From NCBI GenBank assembly GCA_024404875.1, contig JAKSPK010000006.1:1-64000 (forward strand): DNA of 64,000 nt. The letters run 5' to 3'. Positions 33,657 through 43,250 of the stretch are shown in pieces. A model generated the notes under the pieces. It did no database searches, was not told the DNA's origin, and saw nothing but the letters and a program-made list of their open reading frames with translations. Position 1 is the first letter of the stretch. The number at the start of each line of letters is the position of its first letter. Origin of the DNA: Oscillospiraceae bacterium. GTDB taxonomy: Bacteria; Bacillota; Clostridia; Oscillospirales; Ruminococcaceae. Both the position numbers and the translations under genes were made by a program.

Positions 33657-33717
33657 ATATGCTATATTATATATGTCAGCAGAGAAGAAATGACCGCGAA
33701 GCAAGGAGGGACTGCCG

Positions 33718-34746
33718 GTGAAAAATGGCATTCGGATGTCGGATATCGCAAAGAAACTGGGTGTCAGTGTTGTGACAGTCTCCAATGCACTGAACGACAG
33801 GGGCGGCGTCAGCGAGGAAATGCGGCGCAGGGTCAGGGAACTTGCTTCGGAGCTCGGTTATCGGCCCTCAGCACCCCGCACACCCCGCAAGACGGTTTCT
33901 GCTGTGCAGGAACAGGGCGGCAGCGTCGGGATCCTGACGAGTCAGCGCTTTGCAGATGTCCGCGGGACATTCTACTGGTTCCTGACTGCCGGGGTTTCCA
34001 AGGAACTGACCAACTGCAATCTATATTCGGTTTATGAAAGCGTTTCGGAGGAGGACGAACGACACTGCGTTCTTCCGCGGATCGTGACGGACCGGCAGGT
34101 ACGCGGACTGATCGTTGTCGGGCAGCTTGCAGCGGATTATCTGGAGCGGCTGACGGCCGTGCATATCCCGACACTCTTTCTGGATTTTTATGATCAGCAC
34201 AGCGGTATTGATTCAGTTGTATCAGATAATTATTATGATAGTTATCTCATGACGGATCAGCTCGCAGCACTCGGGCACAAACGGATCGGATTTATCGGAA
34301 CGGTCACTGCAACAAGCAGTATCCACGACCGCTTCCTCGGCTATATCAAGTGCCTGATGGAGCATCATATTCCCTATGAGCGGAAATGGACGCTTGATGA
34401 CCGCGGCGAGAACGGACTCAATCTCCCAGAGATCGTATTCCCGGAGGACGATATGCCGACCGCATTCGTCTGCAACTGCGACGAGACCGCATTTCGCGTG
34501 ATCGGCGCGCTTCAGCGTAAGGGTTACCGTGTTCCGGAGGATATTTCCGTCACCGGCTACGATAACTATACTGTATCCGATATGTGCGTGCCGGCGATTA
34601 CGACTGTCGAGGTCGATCTTGCTGAGATGGCACATACCGCCGTGACACAGCTTCTCAAACGGATCGACGATCCGCAGAAGCCGTCCGCACGCTATGTGAT
34701 TCCCGGACGGATCATCATGAAACAGTCAATCACGGCGCCAAAATGA
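33718..34746 (+). CDS. LacI-family transcriptional regulator
   Basis: 342 residues from a GTG start with AGGAGGG eight bases upstream. The N-terminal HTH reads MSDIAKKLGVSVVTVSNALN with hinge helix ELGYRPSA, and the remainder is the periplasmic-binding-like sensor domain (LGHKRIGFIG, DISVTGYDN, PAITTVEVDLAEM). The effector is probably a sugar but cannot be named. Neighbours are an acidic lipoprotein and the pilus genes; no sugar-transport genes are close. Confidence 0.93.
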   Translation: MKNGIRMSDIAKKLGVSVVTVSNALNDRGGVSEEMRRRVRELASELGYRPSAPRTPRKTVSAVQEQGGSVGILTSQRFADVRGTFYWFLTAGVSKELTNCNLYSVYESVSEEDERHCVLPRIVTDRQVRGLIVVGQLAADYLERLTAVHIPTLFLDFYDQHSGIDSVVSDNYYDSYLMTDQLAALGHKRIGFIGTVTATSSIHDRFLGYIKCLMEHHIPYERKWTLDDRGENGLNLPEIVFPEDDMPTAFVCNCDETAFRVIGALQRKGYRVPEDISVTGYDNYTVSDMCVPAITTVEVDLAEMAHTAVTQLLKRIDDPQKPSARYVIPGRIIMKQSITAPK

Positions 34747-34796
34747 AATTTGGCGAATCGTCTAAAAATAGCCGCGAAATTTTGTTTGATTAATTA

Positions 34797-34825
34797 TTGC
34801 AATCGCAAAATTTATGTGGTATAAT
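34797..34825 (+). promoter_or_regulatory. Promoter of the first pilus operon
   Basis: TTGCAA (34797-34802), a 17-base spacer and TATAAT (34820-34825), about 200 bases before the PilC start. The long leader holds no structure I can name. Confidence 0.7.
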
Positions 34826-35027
34826 ATCCCTATGGATCTATGTGTGGCTATTGCTATGCCCATTTGCAGATCGCCTTTGCAGAACGGCAGCCGGGACACG
34901 GCAGCTCCGGAATGCGGAATCTGGTCTGGGTGCGCTTGCACACGGATGATACAAATTAAGAAGGAAAGCGGCTTCGCTCGCCGCCGGACTTCGAGATCAC
35001 ATTTTGAGACTTGCAGGAGGTGGTTTT

Positions 35028-36227
35028 ATGCCAATGAGTTTTGCTTACACAGCAAAGGATGCGGTCGGTAATGTCCGTAAGGGCGTTATGACAGCAACAG
35101 ATGAGCAGGAATTTCTGGCAAAAATCCGAGAAAAGGGAATGTTTGTCACCGAATACAAGGAACGCCAGACGAACACCAAAACGATCAAAAAGTTCAAGAC
35201 AAAGGACTTGGCGTTCGCGACACGTCAGATGGCAGCTATGCTGACTTCCGGTCTGACGCTGGTCAAGGCACTTGACATTCTCTGCAAAGAGCAGGAGAGC
35301 GAAGCTGCTCGAAACGTCTGGCGCGATGTGTATGAAAACGTGCAGAAGGGCGAATCCTTCTCTGATGCACTGGAAGTACACGGCAGCGTCTTCCCAACCC
35401 TGATGACATCTATGGTAGGCGCAGGTGAATCGTCCGGTCAGATGGATATTATCATGCAGCGTCTCAGTGACTACTACGCAAACCAGAATAAGCTCGCAAA
35501 CACCATTAAGAGTGCGATGGTCTATCCGATCATCCTCGTTGTCCTGACCGTTGCGGTCGTCATCGGCGTTTTCGTCTTTATCATGCCGACATTTGAAGAC
35601 CTCTATGAAGACCCGAACATGATGCCTGGACTTTCCAAGGCGATGATGAATATCGGTAAATTCCTCGTGGCCCATTGGATCATCCTGATCCTGATCGTGG
35701 CCGCTTTGGTATTCGCCTTCATCTACGCATTGAAGCTCCCCGATGTCCGTTTGAAATGGGACCGCTTCATTATAAAAGGACCGGCGTTTGGTAAGCTCGT
35801 TGTCAAGATCTATACCGCCCGCTTTGCACAGACGATGGCTTCTCTGTATTCCTCCGGTCTTCCGATGGTTGAGTGCCTGAAGCGTTCTGCGGATACGCTG
35901 AATAACTCTTACATCTCCATGAAGTTCCGCGATATCATTGATGAAGTCAAGAGCGGTGAAACGCTCAGCTCTTCGATCCTGAGAGCGGATATCTTCGACT
36001 CCATGTTCTGCTCGATCATATTCGTTGGTGAGGAAGCCGGTGCACTGGATGACATCCTCGCCAAGACTGCTGAATATTACGACGAAGAAGCAGACTCCGC
36101 TGTTAAGCGTCTCTGCTCGCTGCTTGAGCCGGTCATGCTGATCGTCCTCGGCGTCGTTATCGGTCTCGTCTGCGGCGCGTTCTTCCCGGCTCTGTACGAT
36201 TCCATCGGCAATATGGAGAATACATAA
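35028..36227 (+). CDS. pilC: Type IV pilus platform protein PilC
   Basis: 399 residues from the ATG at 35028 with AGGAGG upstream. It begins FAYTAKDAVGNVRKGVM, as PilC/GspF proteins do, and contains two T2SSF domains (about 60-185 and 265-390), each with the GxSLxxAL-type motif (GESFSDALEVHG, GETLSSSILRADIF) and three membrane helices in total. It forms the inner-membrane platform on which PilB and PilT turn. First gene of the pilus operon; pilMN follows after 88 bases. Confidence 0.95.
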   Translation: MPMSFAYTAKDAVGNVRKGVMTATDEQEFLAKIREKGMFVTEYKERQTNTKTIKKFKTKDLAFATRQMAAMLTSGLTLVKALDILCKEQESEAARNVWRDVYENVQKGESFSDALEVHGSVFPTLMTSMVGAGESSGQMDIIMQRLSDYYANQNKLANTIKSAMVYPIILVVLTVAVVIGVFVFIMPTFEDLYEDPNMMPGLSKAMMNIGKFLVAHWIILILIVAALVFAFIYALKLPDVRLKWDRFIIKGPAFGKLVVKIYTARFAQTMASLYSSGLPMVECLKRSADTLNNSYISMKFRDIIDEVKSGETLSSSILRADIFDSMFCSIIFVGEEAGALDDILAKTAEYYDEEADSAVKRLCSLLEPVMLIVLGVVIGLVCGAFFPALYDSIGNMENT

Positions 36228-36315
36228 TTCCGATCGAAGCTTTGTGTGCGGCGGCAGCCGTCGCCGCACATTATGTGATATTCAAAGAAATAATAATGAG
36301 AGGTGGAAATAGCAA

Positions 36316-37962
36316 ATGCTTTCCTTTGACATTACCGACCGTAATATCAAGATCATTAAGGGAACTGAGAACAACGGCAAGATCCGTATCAGCTCTGCGA
36401 CAACGCTGAACCTCGAAGAAGAGGTCATCGTCAACGGCCATGTCCGTGATGTCCCGCGCCTTGCAACCCAGATCAACCAGGTTCTTCGTACAAACAAGAT
36501 GCCCGACAAGGAAGCAATCGTCAGCATCTCCTCCAACATGACAATCTTCAAGGAACTGCATATCCAGAAGGCGGAGAAGCAGGCTGACTTCATGAAGATG
36601 GTTCGTGCTGAAATGGCTGCTGCACTCGGCATTGACGAATCCTATTCCGTGTCCTACATCATCGTCGGTGATTCCGACCAGACTGAGGGCGGTGTCAAGG
36701 TTCTCGCGACCGCCTGCCCTTACGAGGTTGTTGACTGCTATAAGCGCGTCTTCAATATGCTTCAGATCAATCTGCGCAGCGTTATGATCGGCTGTAACTG
36801 CATCACGAAGGTTCTGCTTGCAGACACCAAGGTGAAGTCCAAGATGCCGCTGCTCGCTGTTCAGATCGATAACAACTTTATCTCGCTGAACCTCTATGAG
36901 AAGGGTCAGCTCTCGTTCTCCCGTTTCGCTTCGATCTCTGCGGAGGACTATGACGATTCCGAGGACTATGTGTTCGAGGCTGTCAACGAGAACATTTTCC
37001 GTATGCTGCAGTTCCAGAAGTCTAAGTCCGGCAGCGATCCGATCGAGAATGTCGTTTTCTACGGCGATACGCGTGAATATGTCAGACTCACGAATGAGCT
37101 GGAAAAAATGGGCATCCGCACCAGCATCATCAATGTGCCGCCGCAGATCCACGGCTATGAGAATCTTGAATTCTCCTCCTATGCCAATGCGATTGGTGCG
37201 ATGTTCAAGCGTAATAAGGATACAGAGCGCATCAACCTGCTGGAGACTGATACAGTCAACAACAACCGCATCAAGTCGGATTCCTCTTATGCTCTGCTGC
37301 TTGGTGTCAGTGCTCTCGCAGCGATCGGTCTCTGCTTCGGAGGCTGGCTCGTACTGAAGCTCCAGAACAACTCTATTCAGAAGGAAATTGACGATTATAA
37401 AGCAAAACAGGAGTGCCAGTACACTAAGTCGCTGGATGCACAAATCACGATGCTGGCGCAGAAGCAGGCCGCGGTCAATACATATATTGACGGTGTCACA
37501 GATGCGTACAACTCTTTCAAGAGCCGCCCGAAGCCGCAGAAAGCACAGTATGAGGCAATCGAAGGCGCGATCACCAAGGCTGTCGGTGATGTGCTTCAGA
37601 CCGGAGATGATGAAGCAACCAAGAAAAAGTATGACATCACAAAATTCGATTATTCCGCGGGTACATATTCGATCGAGCTTGAGGTTGATCGTGAAAAGGA
37701 CGCGCCGATGTCGATTCTTCCGGAAAAAATTGTCACTGAGCTTCGCGATCTGCCGATCGTTCAGAGCCTGAATTACACTGGCTACAGATATCAGGAAGCA
37801 GATAAGACCGAAGACGATCTCGCTGATGATGCAGCGGGCGAAAACGGTGAACAGACAGCTAAGAAGGGTATCATCAAGATGGAACTGAGCGTCGCTGTCA
37901 AGGGCGATAAGGTTGACATTTTCGAACTTACTCCGGAGGCGGAAGAGGAGGCAGAGAAATGA
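36316..37962 (+). CDS. PilM-PilN fusion, pilus alignment protein
   Basis: 548 residues. Residues 1-310 are a PilM-like actin fold (MLSFDITDRNIKIIKG, LLAVQIDNNFISLNLYEKGQL, SYANAIGAMFKR). The conserved PilN start INLLE follows at about residue 317, then one membrane helix (ALLLGVSALAAIGLCFGGWLVL), a coiled coil and a PilN-like extracytoplasmic domain. In most bacteria these are separate proteins joined through the PilN tail INLLP; here the binding tail is covalently attached. It should connect the cytoplasmic PilM ring to the transmembrane complex. The next gene overlaps by four bases. Confidence 0.9.
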   Translation: MLSFDITDRNIKIIKGTENNGKIRISSATTLNLEEEVIVNGHVRDVPRLATQINQVLRTNKMPDKEAIVSISSNMTIFKELHIQKAEKQADFMKMVRAEMAAALGIDESYSVSYIIVGDSDQTEGGVKVLATACPYEVVDCYKRVFNMLQINLRSVMIGCNCITKVLLADTKVKSKMPLLAVQIDNNFISLNLYEKGQLSFSRFASISAEDYDDSEDYVFEAVNENIFRMLQFQKSKSGSDPIENVVFYGDTREYVRLTNELEKMGIRTSIINVPPQIHGYENLEFSSYANAIGAMFKRNKDTERINLLETDTVNNNRIKSDSSYALLLGVSALAAIGLCFGGWLVLKLQNNSIQKEIDDYKAKQECQYTKSLDAQITMLAQKQAAVNTYIDGVTDAYNSFKSRPKPQKAQYEAIEGAITKAVGDVLQTGDDEATKKKYDITKFDYSAGTYSIELEVDREKDAPMSILPEKIVTELRDLPIVQSLNYTGYRYQEADKTEDDLADDAAGENGEQTAKKGIIKMELSVAVKGDKVDIFELTPEAEEEAEK

Positions 37963-38888
37963 AATTAGGATATCGTGAAAGAGTCGTACTGATTATCGTA
38001 CTGCTTATTGCTATTTTTGGTCTTGGAATTTTTGTATTCATCAAGCCGCAGTGGGAACAGCTGACTGACAATAAGAAACAACGCGAAAAGCTCCAGGTTG
38101 AGTGGGAGGGAAAGCTCGCAGAGTTTGACCGGATCAACCCGACACGCGATAAGATTCAAAAGCGTGTTAGTGAGGGTTCAGATTTGGCACAGAAGTTTAC
38201 GGCCGAAATGACATCTGTTGAGCTCGCAGAGTTCCTCCAGAAAAATTTCATTAATACCGAAAAGAATACTGCTGATGAAGTCATTCTGAAGGAGTCTGTT
38301 TCAGTTTCTGATCCTGGCACGGCTTCTCTGAGCTATTACTACTACAGACCGAATGTTGTAACCTATCCGCTTTATGAAAACGCAGACTTTGACGGTTCGC
38401 TTGCAAAAGCTGTTGAAGAGAAGATGAAGGAAGCAAATACTTTTGCACTCCATTCTGCTCAGACAGCAGGTTCCAGCGCAGCAACATTCACCATGCTCAT
38501 CAACCGTGAAGACGCTATGGAATTCCTCGATGCAATCTATAATTATTGCAGCGGTTCCAAGGAAACGATGATGATCGAATCCGTTACGCTGAAGGAATGC
38601 GATTTCAACGAGAACTATGAAGAGGATGGAAATACACCGGCAGCTCCGGTACAGCCTGCTGCAAATGACGATGAAGAAGGCGAAGATGGTGAGGGCGAAG
38701 CAGAAGCACCTGCTCCGACCGCAAATGAGCCTGCTGAAATTCCTGACGGAATTAAGCCGGGCTACACAGAGGTCACCGTTGCTTACCGCGTCTTCTACAT
38801 GCAGAAGCCTACGCCGGCCGATGTCGGAGATGAGTATCACAAAGAAATCTGGGACGGCGAAGAGTGGAGAGATCCTCAACCCGCATAA
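37959..38888 (+). CDS. PilO-like pilus alignment protein
   Basis: 309 residues: short cytoplasmic start, one membrane helix (VVLIIVLLIAIFGLGIFVFI), a coiled coil (about 35-75), then a ferredoxin-like extracytoplasmic domain with a Glu/Ala/Pro-rich insertion (about 220-260). Sequence similarity to PilO is weak, and the call rests on the layout and on the position directly after pilMN, with an ATGA overlap. Confidence 0.75.
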   Translation: MKLGYRERVVLIIVLLIAIFGLGIFVFIKPQWEQLTDNKKQREKLQVEWEGKLAEFDRINPTRDKIQKRVSEGSDLAQKFTAEMTSVELAEFLQKNFINTEKNTADEVILKESVSVSDPGTASLSYYYYRPNVVTYPLYENADFDGSLAKAVEEKMKEANTFALHSAQTAGSSAATFTMLINREDAMEFLDAIYNYCSGSKETMMIESVTLKECDFNENYEEDGNTPAAPVQPAANDDEEGEDGEGEAEAPAPTANEPAEIPDGIKPGYTEVTVAYRVFYMQKPTPADVGDEYHKEIWDGEEWRDPQPA

Positions 38889-38962
38889 TAAACAGAAAGA
38901 TCGGATGCCTTCTTAGAGGATTCTTTAAGAAGGCTATCCGCAGTTGAGAAAGGTGGTTTCCA

Positions 38963-41900
38963 ATGAATAAAATTATGGAGAAAGGAAAAGTGAAGGGCTC
39001 GATCCTCTTCACCGTCATCACTGTGATGATGGTGCTGGTCGTGTTCCTTATGTCTACGCTTGTTCTGACTTCATCCGCTAACCGCCGTTCGTACTATACC
39101 TATTTTGAAACGCAGGCGCAGTATGCTGCGCAGGCAGCACTCGATGCAGTAACAAACTCCGCATATACGGATGGCGACTTCTATGACTGGGTGGTCAAGG
39201 CTTCCAAGGCGTATAAGGCTGATACATCTGACTCAAAAACAAAGCCGAGGGTCACGGTCAATTTTACCGGATCCAATATCCAATTCTCAAATGATGTCAA
39301 CGCAGTTACATGCGAGGTCGAGCTTGCTGATGAAACGCTGGTTTGGGACGAACTGACTGGTGCGGTTCATAAGACACCGGCCTATAAGGTGACGGCAACG
39401 GCTTCTGTCGGCAACGGCAAAAACCGCTCCGATTATACAGTCGTCAACTACATCTATGAAAATTACCGTATTGATGATCCGGATAAACTCCCGTCAGTCA
39501 GTAACAATGCGCAGAATAAGCTCTATAGCTGGACGCGCAGAAACGGCGGCGAGATCAAGAATCTGACACCAAATGTTCCGAAAGCTGTTTATTCGTTCGG
39601 CAAAAGTGCGACATCAAACAATATGCAGTATTTCGGACCGCAGTACTCCGGCATGAGCACGATTCCCGCCGGCAGAGGTCTTTACAATATGATTGAACAG
39701 ACCGATAAGCAGTTCTTTACTGCGCTGTCGAACGATAACCACTCTGTCGGAAACGCTGTGTTCGTGAGTAATGTTAAATCAGCAGTCCTTTCGAACTACA
39801 TTTTCCAGGATTACGGGGAGCACGCGATTTTCTACGGAAATCTGTATCCCTCGCAGCCTGGTAAGGGCTTCTATTTCAAGGCGGATATCTCGAATGCTAC
39901 AAAGACTCAGAACGGTGGCGTCAGCTATGGCCAGACACCGTATGTCTATGTTGACGGCGTGATTGATACCTACGACAACAATGGCTCAGTCTTCATCGGT
40001 TATGATGATGACATGAACGAGGGCAACACCAATGTCAATCTTTACTGCGGCGGCATCAAGATCGGTGACGGTAACAGCGGTTCGCTGGTCGCCCGGGGTG
40101 ACATTTATATGTATGACCCGGATGTCGATTCCGTTTGGGGCGGCAGCACCGGCAATCAGGATCTGACTCGTCTCGGCTATTTTGTTGACAACAATGTTGG
40201 CGGCTTGAATGCAAAATGGGGACTCAGCAATGCAGGCGGCAATATTTTCTGCAATAACAGTTCGCTTTCGCTTAATGTTGGCATGACGATTCCGGGTGAT
40301 CTGGTAATGACCAATAACACCGGAAAGCTGATTGTCAACGCAGGTATCACAGTCTATGGCAAGGTTATCTGCGCAGGTACGATCGAAGGCCTGGAAAATC
40401 TGACCTGTGACACGATCGTGACCTCGACCTCTGCAAAGGTTGACGGCATTGAATATAACCTTGATTCCGTTACGGATCCGAATCTCCAGGTCTACAAGAA
40501 GGACACCGACGAGGACGGAATAGAGGATACTTTTGATTACGCTGCGTTCCTCTATGAAACCTATGGCGACAAGGGCTTCTACGGTACCTACATCAATACC
40601 AATGATGAAACTGTGTACATTCCCAACTCCGCGGATGCTGATGCAAACTGGGAAGAGTATAAGAAGGATGCTTATCAGCAGGCACTGATGCCGTACAATA
40701 TGCGTCAGGATGAAATCGTTGATACCTTCTATCGCTGGGATCTTAAGGCTACCTCTGAGGCTGCTGTGCAGGAAAAAATGACTGGCGACAAGATGATCGC
40801 TGAATCCATTCATACCGGTCATATTTACGGTATTAAGAAGTTTGACTGCGGCGGTTATGTTGCTCCGGTAACTGGTACGGAGATGAAGACTGTGTATCAG
40901 TTCGATAGTGTTGCGCAGGATATTCAGAGAGCTCATAATGAAGACCCGAGTAAATATCCGGAATACCAGGAATACAACTGGAACGAGACGCAGGGCCTGC
41001 CCGGCGGAGAAGGCAAATGGTTTGCTGTCAGCTATACGACTGAAGCAAATATTTACGGTGAACCGACATGGGTCGAGGATTACATCTATGTTCCGTATAC
41101 AACTTCCAGATCGAGCAGTGATTTTATGCCCACATTTACGCCGATCACCAATGACAAGGAGATCCTCGCTGCGCTTGCTGATTCGATGATTACCGATATC
41201 GGCACATTCACCTCGAATATGGGCGGCGTCAAAAAGCTGACCTGCGGTTCAAAAGCCGGCTATACCAAGATTACTGAAGCAGGCCTCACGCGGACGAATG
41301 TCCCGATCGGCTATCACAGCACGAATGAAGGCAATGAGTTTATTACAAATGGTACAATGCTGAATAATGCATTTGTTATCAAGGAAAGCTGCTATATCGA
41401 CCTCGGTGGTGCAGCCGACGCAAGCGGTGCATTGGCGAATTTCTTCGTTGATCCGACTGGTCATGACGCGTCTGATCCGATCAAAATTGTTCTGAGCGGC
41501 AGAAGCCAGTGCTGTGGTCTGTTTGTCATTAATAATACATCTTATTATTCGACAGATTACAACAACATCGTAGCTTCTTATGCAGAGCGTAATGTGATCG
41601 CTCCGAAGGGCGCTGTTCAGTTCTTCTTTGAGGACGGCTTCTATCCGACGAACCTGTTCCAGATTCACAATTCCGGTCTGTTCCCATATTCCAATACAGC
41701 TGGTACTTACTCGGGAGCATCCGGTGCGTTCCATATCGTTTCTAACCCGCTCTATCCGTGGGATAAGGACGGTAACGATGTGGCTGAATGGGCATCGCTT
41801 CCGTCAGCGATCAAGTATAGCTATGAGTATGTTCCGATGGCTATGATCTACGGTGAAGCTGGTGCTGAGTACAACAGCCAGAACGGTGAGGTTCTGAATG

Positions 41901-42214
41901 CAGTTGTCAGTATGCCGAAATCGATCTTTAATGCGACCAATGCAAACCAGTATAAAGCGGATGTTACATATCAGGAATACTGGTACAGCTCTTCTTACCA
42001 CAAAGATAATTATCCTAGCTTCGGCATTGGATCTGTTGTCTGTGAAGACATTACGACAGGCCCGAATGTTGCGTCTGTAGTCTACATTGGTGACGCGAAT
42101 AACAGCGGTGCACCGCAGATTATTGAAGGCAACAAGGATACTACACAGAACAGCGGAAAGCTCGGTAACGAGAACACAGATTACTTCAGCAATGACCACA
42201 TCGGCGCGTCGTAA
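38963..42214 (+). CDS. Large PilX/GspK-like pilus protein, candidate tip subunit
   Basis: 1083 residues. The N-terminus KGSILFTVITVMMVLVVFLMSTLVL is a PilX/GspK-type prepilin segment: a Gly before a hydrophobic helix, but no Glu at position 5 of the mature chain, as in GspK-type tip pseudopilins. The body is extracellular and beta-rich, with a run of short Gly/Asn-rich strands (about 340-490) that look like a beta-helix. Near residue 513 is KDTDEDGIEDTFD, a calcium-binding DxDxDGxxD loop of the kind found in PilY1. Two to four Cys occur (about 780, 855). It follows pilO and precedes two prepilins. Ribosome site GAAAGGTGG. Confidence 0.8.
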   Translation: MNKIMEKGKVKGSILFTVITVMMVLVVFLMSTLVLTSSANRRSYYTYFETQAQYAAQAALDAVTNSAYTDGDFYDWVVKASKAYKADTSDSKTKPRVTVNFTGSNIQFSNDVNAVTCEVELADETLVWDELTGAVHKTPAYKVTATASVGNGKNRSDYTVVNYIYENYRIDDPDKLPSVSNNAQNKLYSWTRRNGGEIKNLTPNVPKAVYSFGKSATSNNMQYFGPQYSGMSTIPAGRGLYNMIEQTDKQFFTALSNDNHSVGNAVFVSNVKSAVLSNYIFQDYGEHAIFYGNLYPSQPGKGFYFKADISNATKTQNGGVSYGQTPYVYVDGVIDTYDNNGSVFIGYDDDMNEGNTNVNLYCGGIKIGDGNSGSLVARGDIYMYDPDVDSVWGGSTGNQDLTRLGYFVDNNVGGLNAKWGLSNAGGNIFCNNSSLSLNVGMTIPGDLVMTNNTGKLIVNAGITVYGKVICAGTIEGLENLTCDTIVTSTSAKVDGIEYNLDSVTDPNLQVYKKDTDEDGIEDTFDYAAFLYETYGDKGFYGTYINTNDETVYIPNSADADANWEEYKKDAYQQALMPYNMRQDEIVDTFYRWDLKATSEAAVQEKMTGDKMIAESIHTGHIYGIKKFDCGGYVAPVTGTEMKTVYQFDSVAQDIQRAHNEDPSKYPEYQEYNWNETQGLPGGEGKWFAVSYTTEANIYGEPTWVEDYIYVPYTTSRSSSDFMPTFTPITNDKEILAALADSMITDIGTFTSNMGGVKKLTCGSKAGYTKITEAGLTRTNVPIGYHSTNEGNEFITNGTMLNNAFVIKESCYIDLGGAADASGALANFFVDPTGHDASDPIKIVLSGRSQCCGLFVINNTSYYSTDYNNIVASYAERNVIAPKGAVQFFFEDGFYPTNLFQIHNSGLFPYSNTAGTYSGASGAFHIVSNPLYPWDKDGNDVAEWASLPSAIKYSYEYVPMAMIYGEAGAEYNSQNGEVLNAVVSMPKSIFNATNANQYKADVTYQEYWYSSSYHKDNYPSFGIGSVVCEDITTGPNVASVVYIGDANNSGAPQIIEGNKDTTQNSGKLGNENTDYFSNDHIGAS

Positions 42215-42232
42215 GCGAAAGGAGGATGTTCA

Positions 42233-43180
42233 GTGAAAAAGCAAAAAGGAATGACGCTCATCGAGATCGTCATCTCGATTGCAGTATATGGTGTCCTCGC
42301 ATTGCTTGTGACGGAAATCATGACTACGGTCAACGCGACAATGCGTGCGACCAGTCAGCTCAATGACCGCCTCGCGTTTGAATCGAGGTTCGCAGATAAC
42401 AACATGACCAAGGATGCGACAGGTCATCCGTTCCCGGCATCCAATGTCACATATTCTGTTGATTACACCTATGATGGCACCATTGATTTCACTTATAATC
42501 ATGGTACATCCGGTATGGTCGGCGATACGACACGAACTGCGATTGAGTACAGAATGGATTATAACGATCCGACAATCCTTGGTACAAACTATGCGCAGAA
42601 TGTCAATTACCGCTTCATGACCTTTGATAAGGTTGCGATGGATCCTTCAGAGTGCCCGGATGGTGCATTCCAGATTTATATTCGTTTCGTTCCCTATTTC
42701 TCCGATGAAGTTCCGGTGAGCGACGCGGAGAAAATCTCGAAGATCCAGACGGCGAAGAGAAATCTTGCTGACATGAAAAAGCTTGATGTCATGCTGATGA
42801 GTGCATCAAAATTTGAAGGTACTGAAGACAAAACGATTGAGTATACCGGTACGCCGACGCTTGGTAGCGACTGGACACTGGATCTCGAAAACTCCGCAAG
42901 AACAGTCACTGAAGATATTAACGATGTTTCAGTTCAGCTCAAGTTTACTTCGGAAAAGGATATGTTTTCTGACGGTGTCAGCAGAAAATGGTCTGAGAGT
43001 GATGTTGAGGTCTACCTTTATGTTAAGGTGACAAAGGATCTGCTCTCTGCAACCTATTATAAGAATTGTCTGATTGAGTTTAATGCGACCACCGGTGAAT
43101 TCAAGCCGATGAAGAGCTATCAGCTCGATGAGGTATTTCCTGCGCCGACCGATTACGAAGCTATTCTGAACCCGACATGA
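42233..43180 (+). CDS. Large pilin-like protein
   Basis: 315 residues from a GTG start with AAAGGAGGA upstream. N-terminal prepilin motif KKQKG/MTLIEIVISIAVYGVLALLV with Glu5, then about 285 residues of extracellular beta-rich sequence. Much larger than a major pilin, so probably a minor pilin. Lies 18 bases after the 1083-residue gene. Confidence 0.88.
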   Translation: MKKQKGMTLIEIVISIAVYGVLALLVTEIMTTVNATMRATSQLNDRLAFESRFADNNMTKDATGHPFPASNVTYSVDYTYDGTIDFTYNHGTSGMVGDTTRTAIEYRMDYNDPTILGTNYAQNVNYRFMTFDKVAMDPSECPDGAFQIYIRFVPYFSDEVPVSDAEKISKIQTAKRNLADMKKLDVMLMSASKFEGTEDKTIEYTGTPTLGSDWTLDLENSARTVTEDINDVSVQLKFTSEKDMFSDGVSRKWSESDVEVYLYVKVTKDLLSATYYKNCLIEFNATTGEFKPMKSYQLDEVFPAPTDYEAILNPT

Positions 43181-43250
43181 TTCGGTTCTGACGGCAAGGG
43201 GAGACTGACTGCTCCCCTTGCTGCGGAACAGAAAGGAGGATGCACTAATA

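Noticed and set aside
34832..35027. Possible cyclic di-GMP riboswitch in the pilC leader
   Set aside because: The leader is long and GC-rich, but the conserved GEMM core sequences are not present in order.
36271..37443. 390-codon open frame antisense to the PilM-PilN gene
   Set aside because: The plus strand encodes clear PilM and PilN motifs with a good start; the antisense frame has none.
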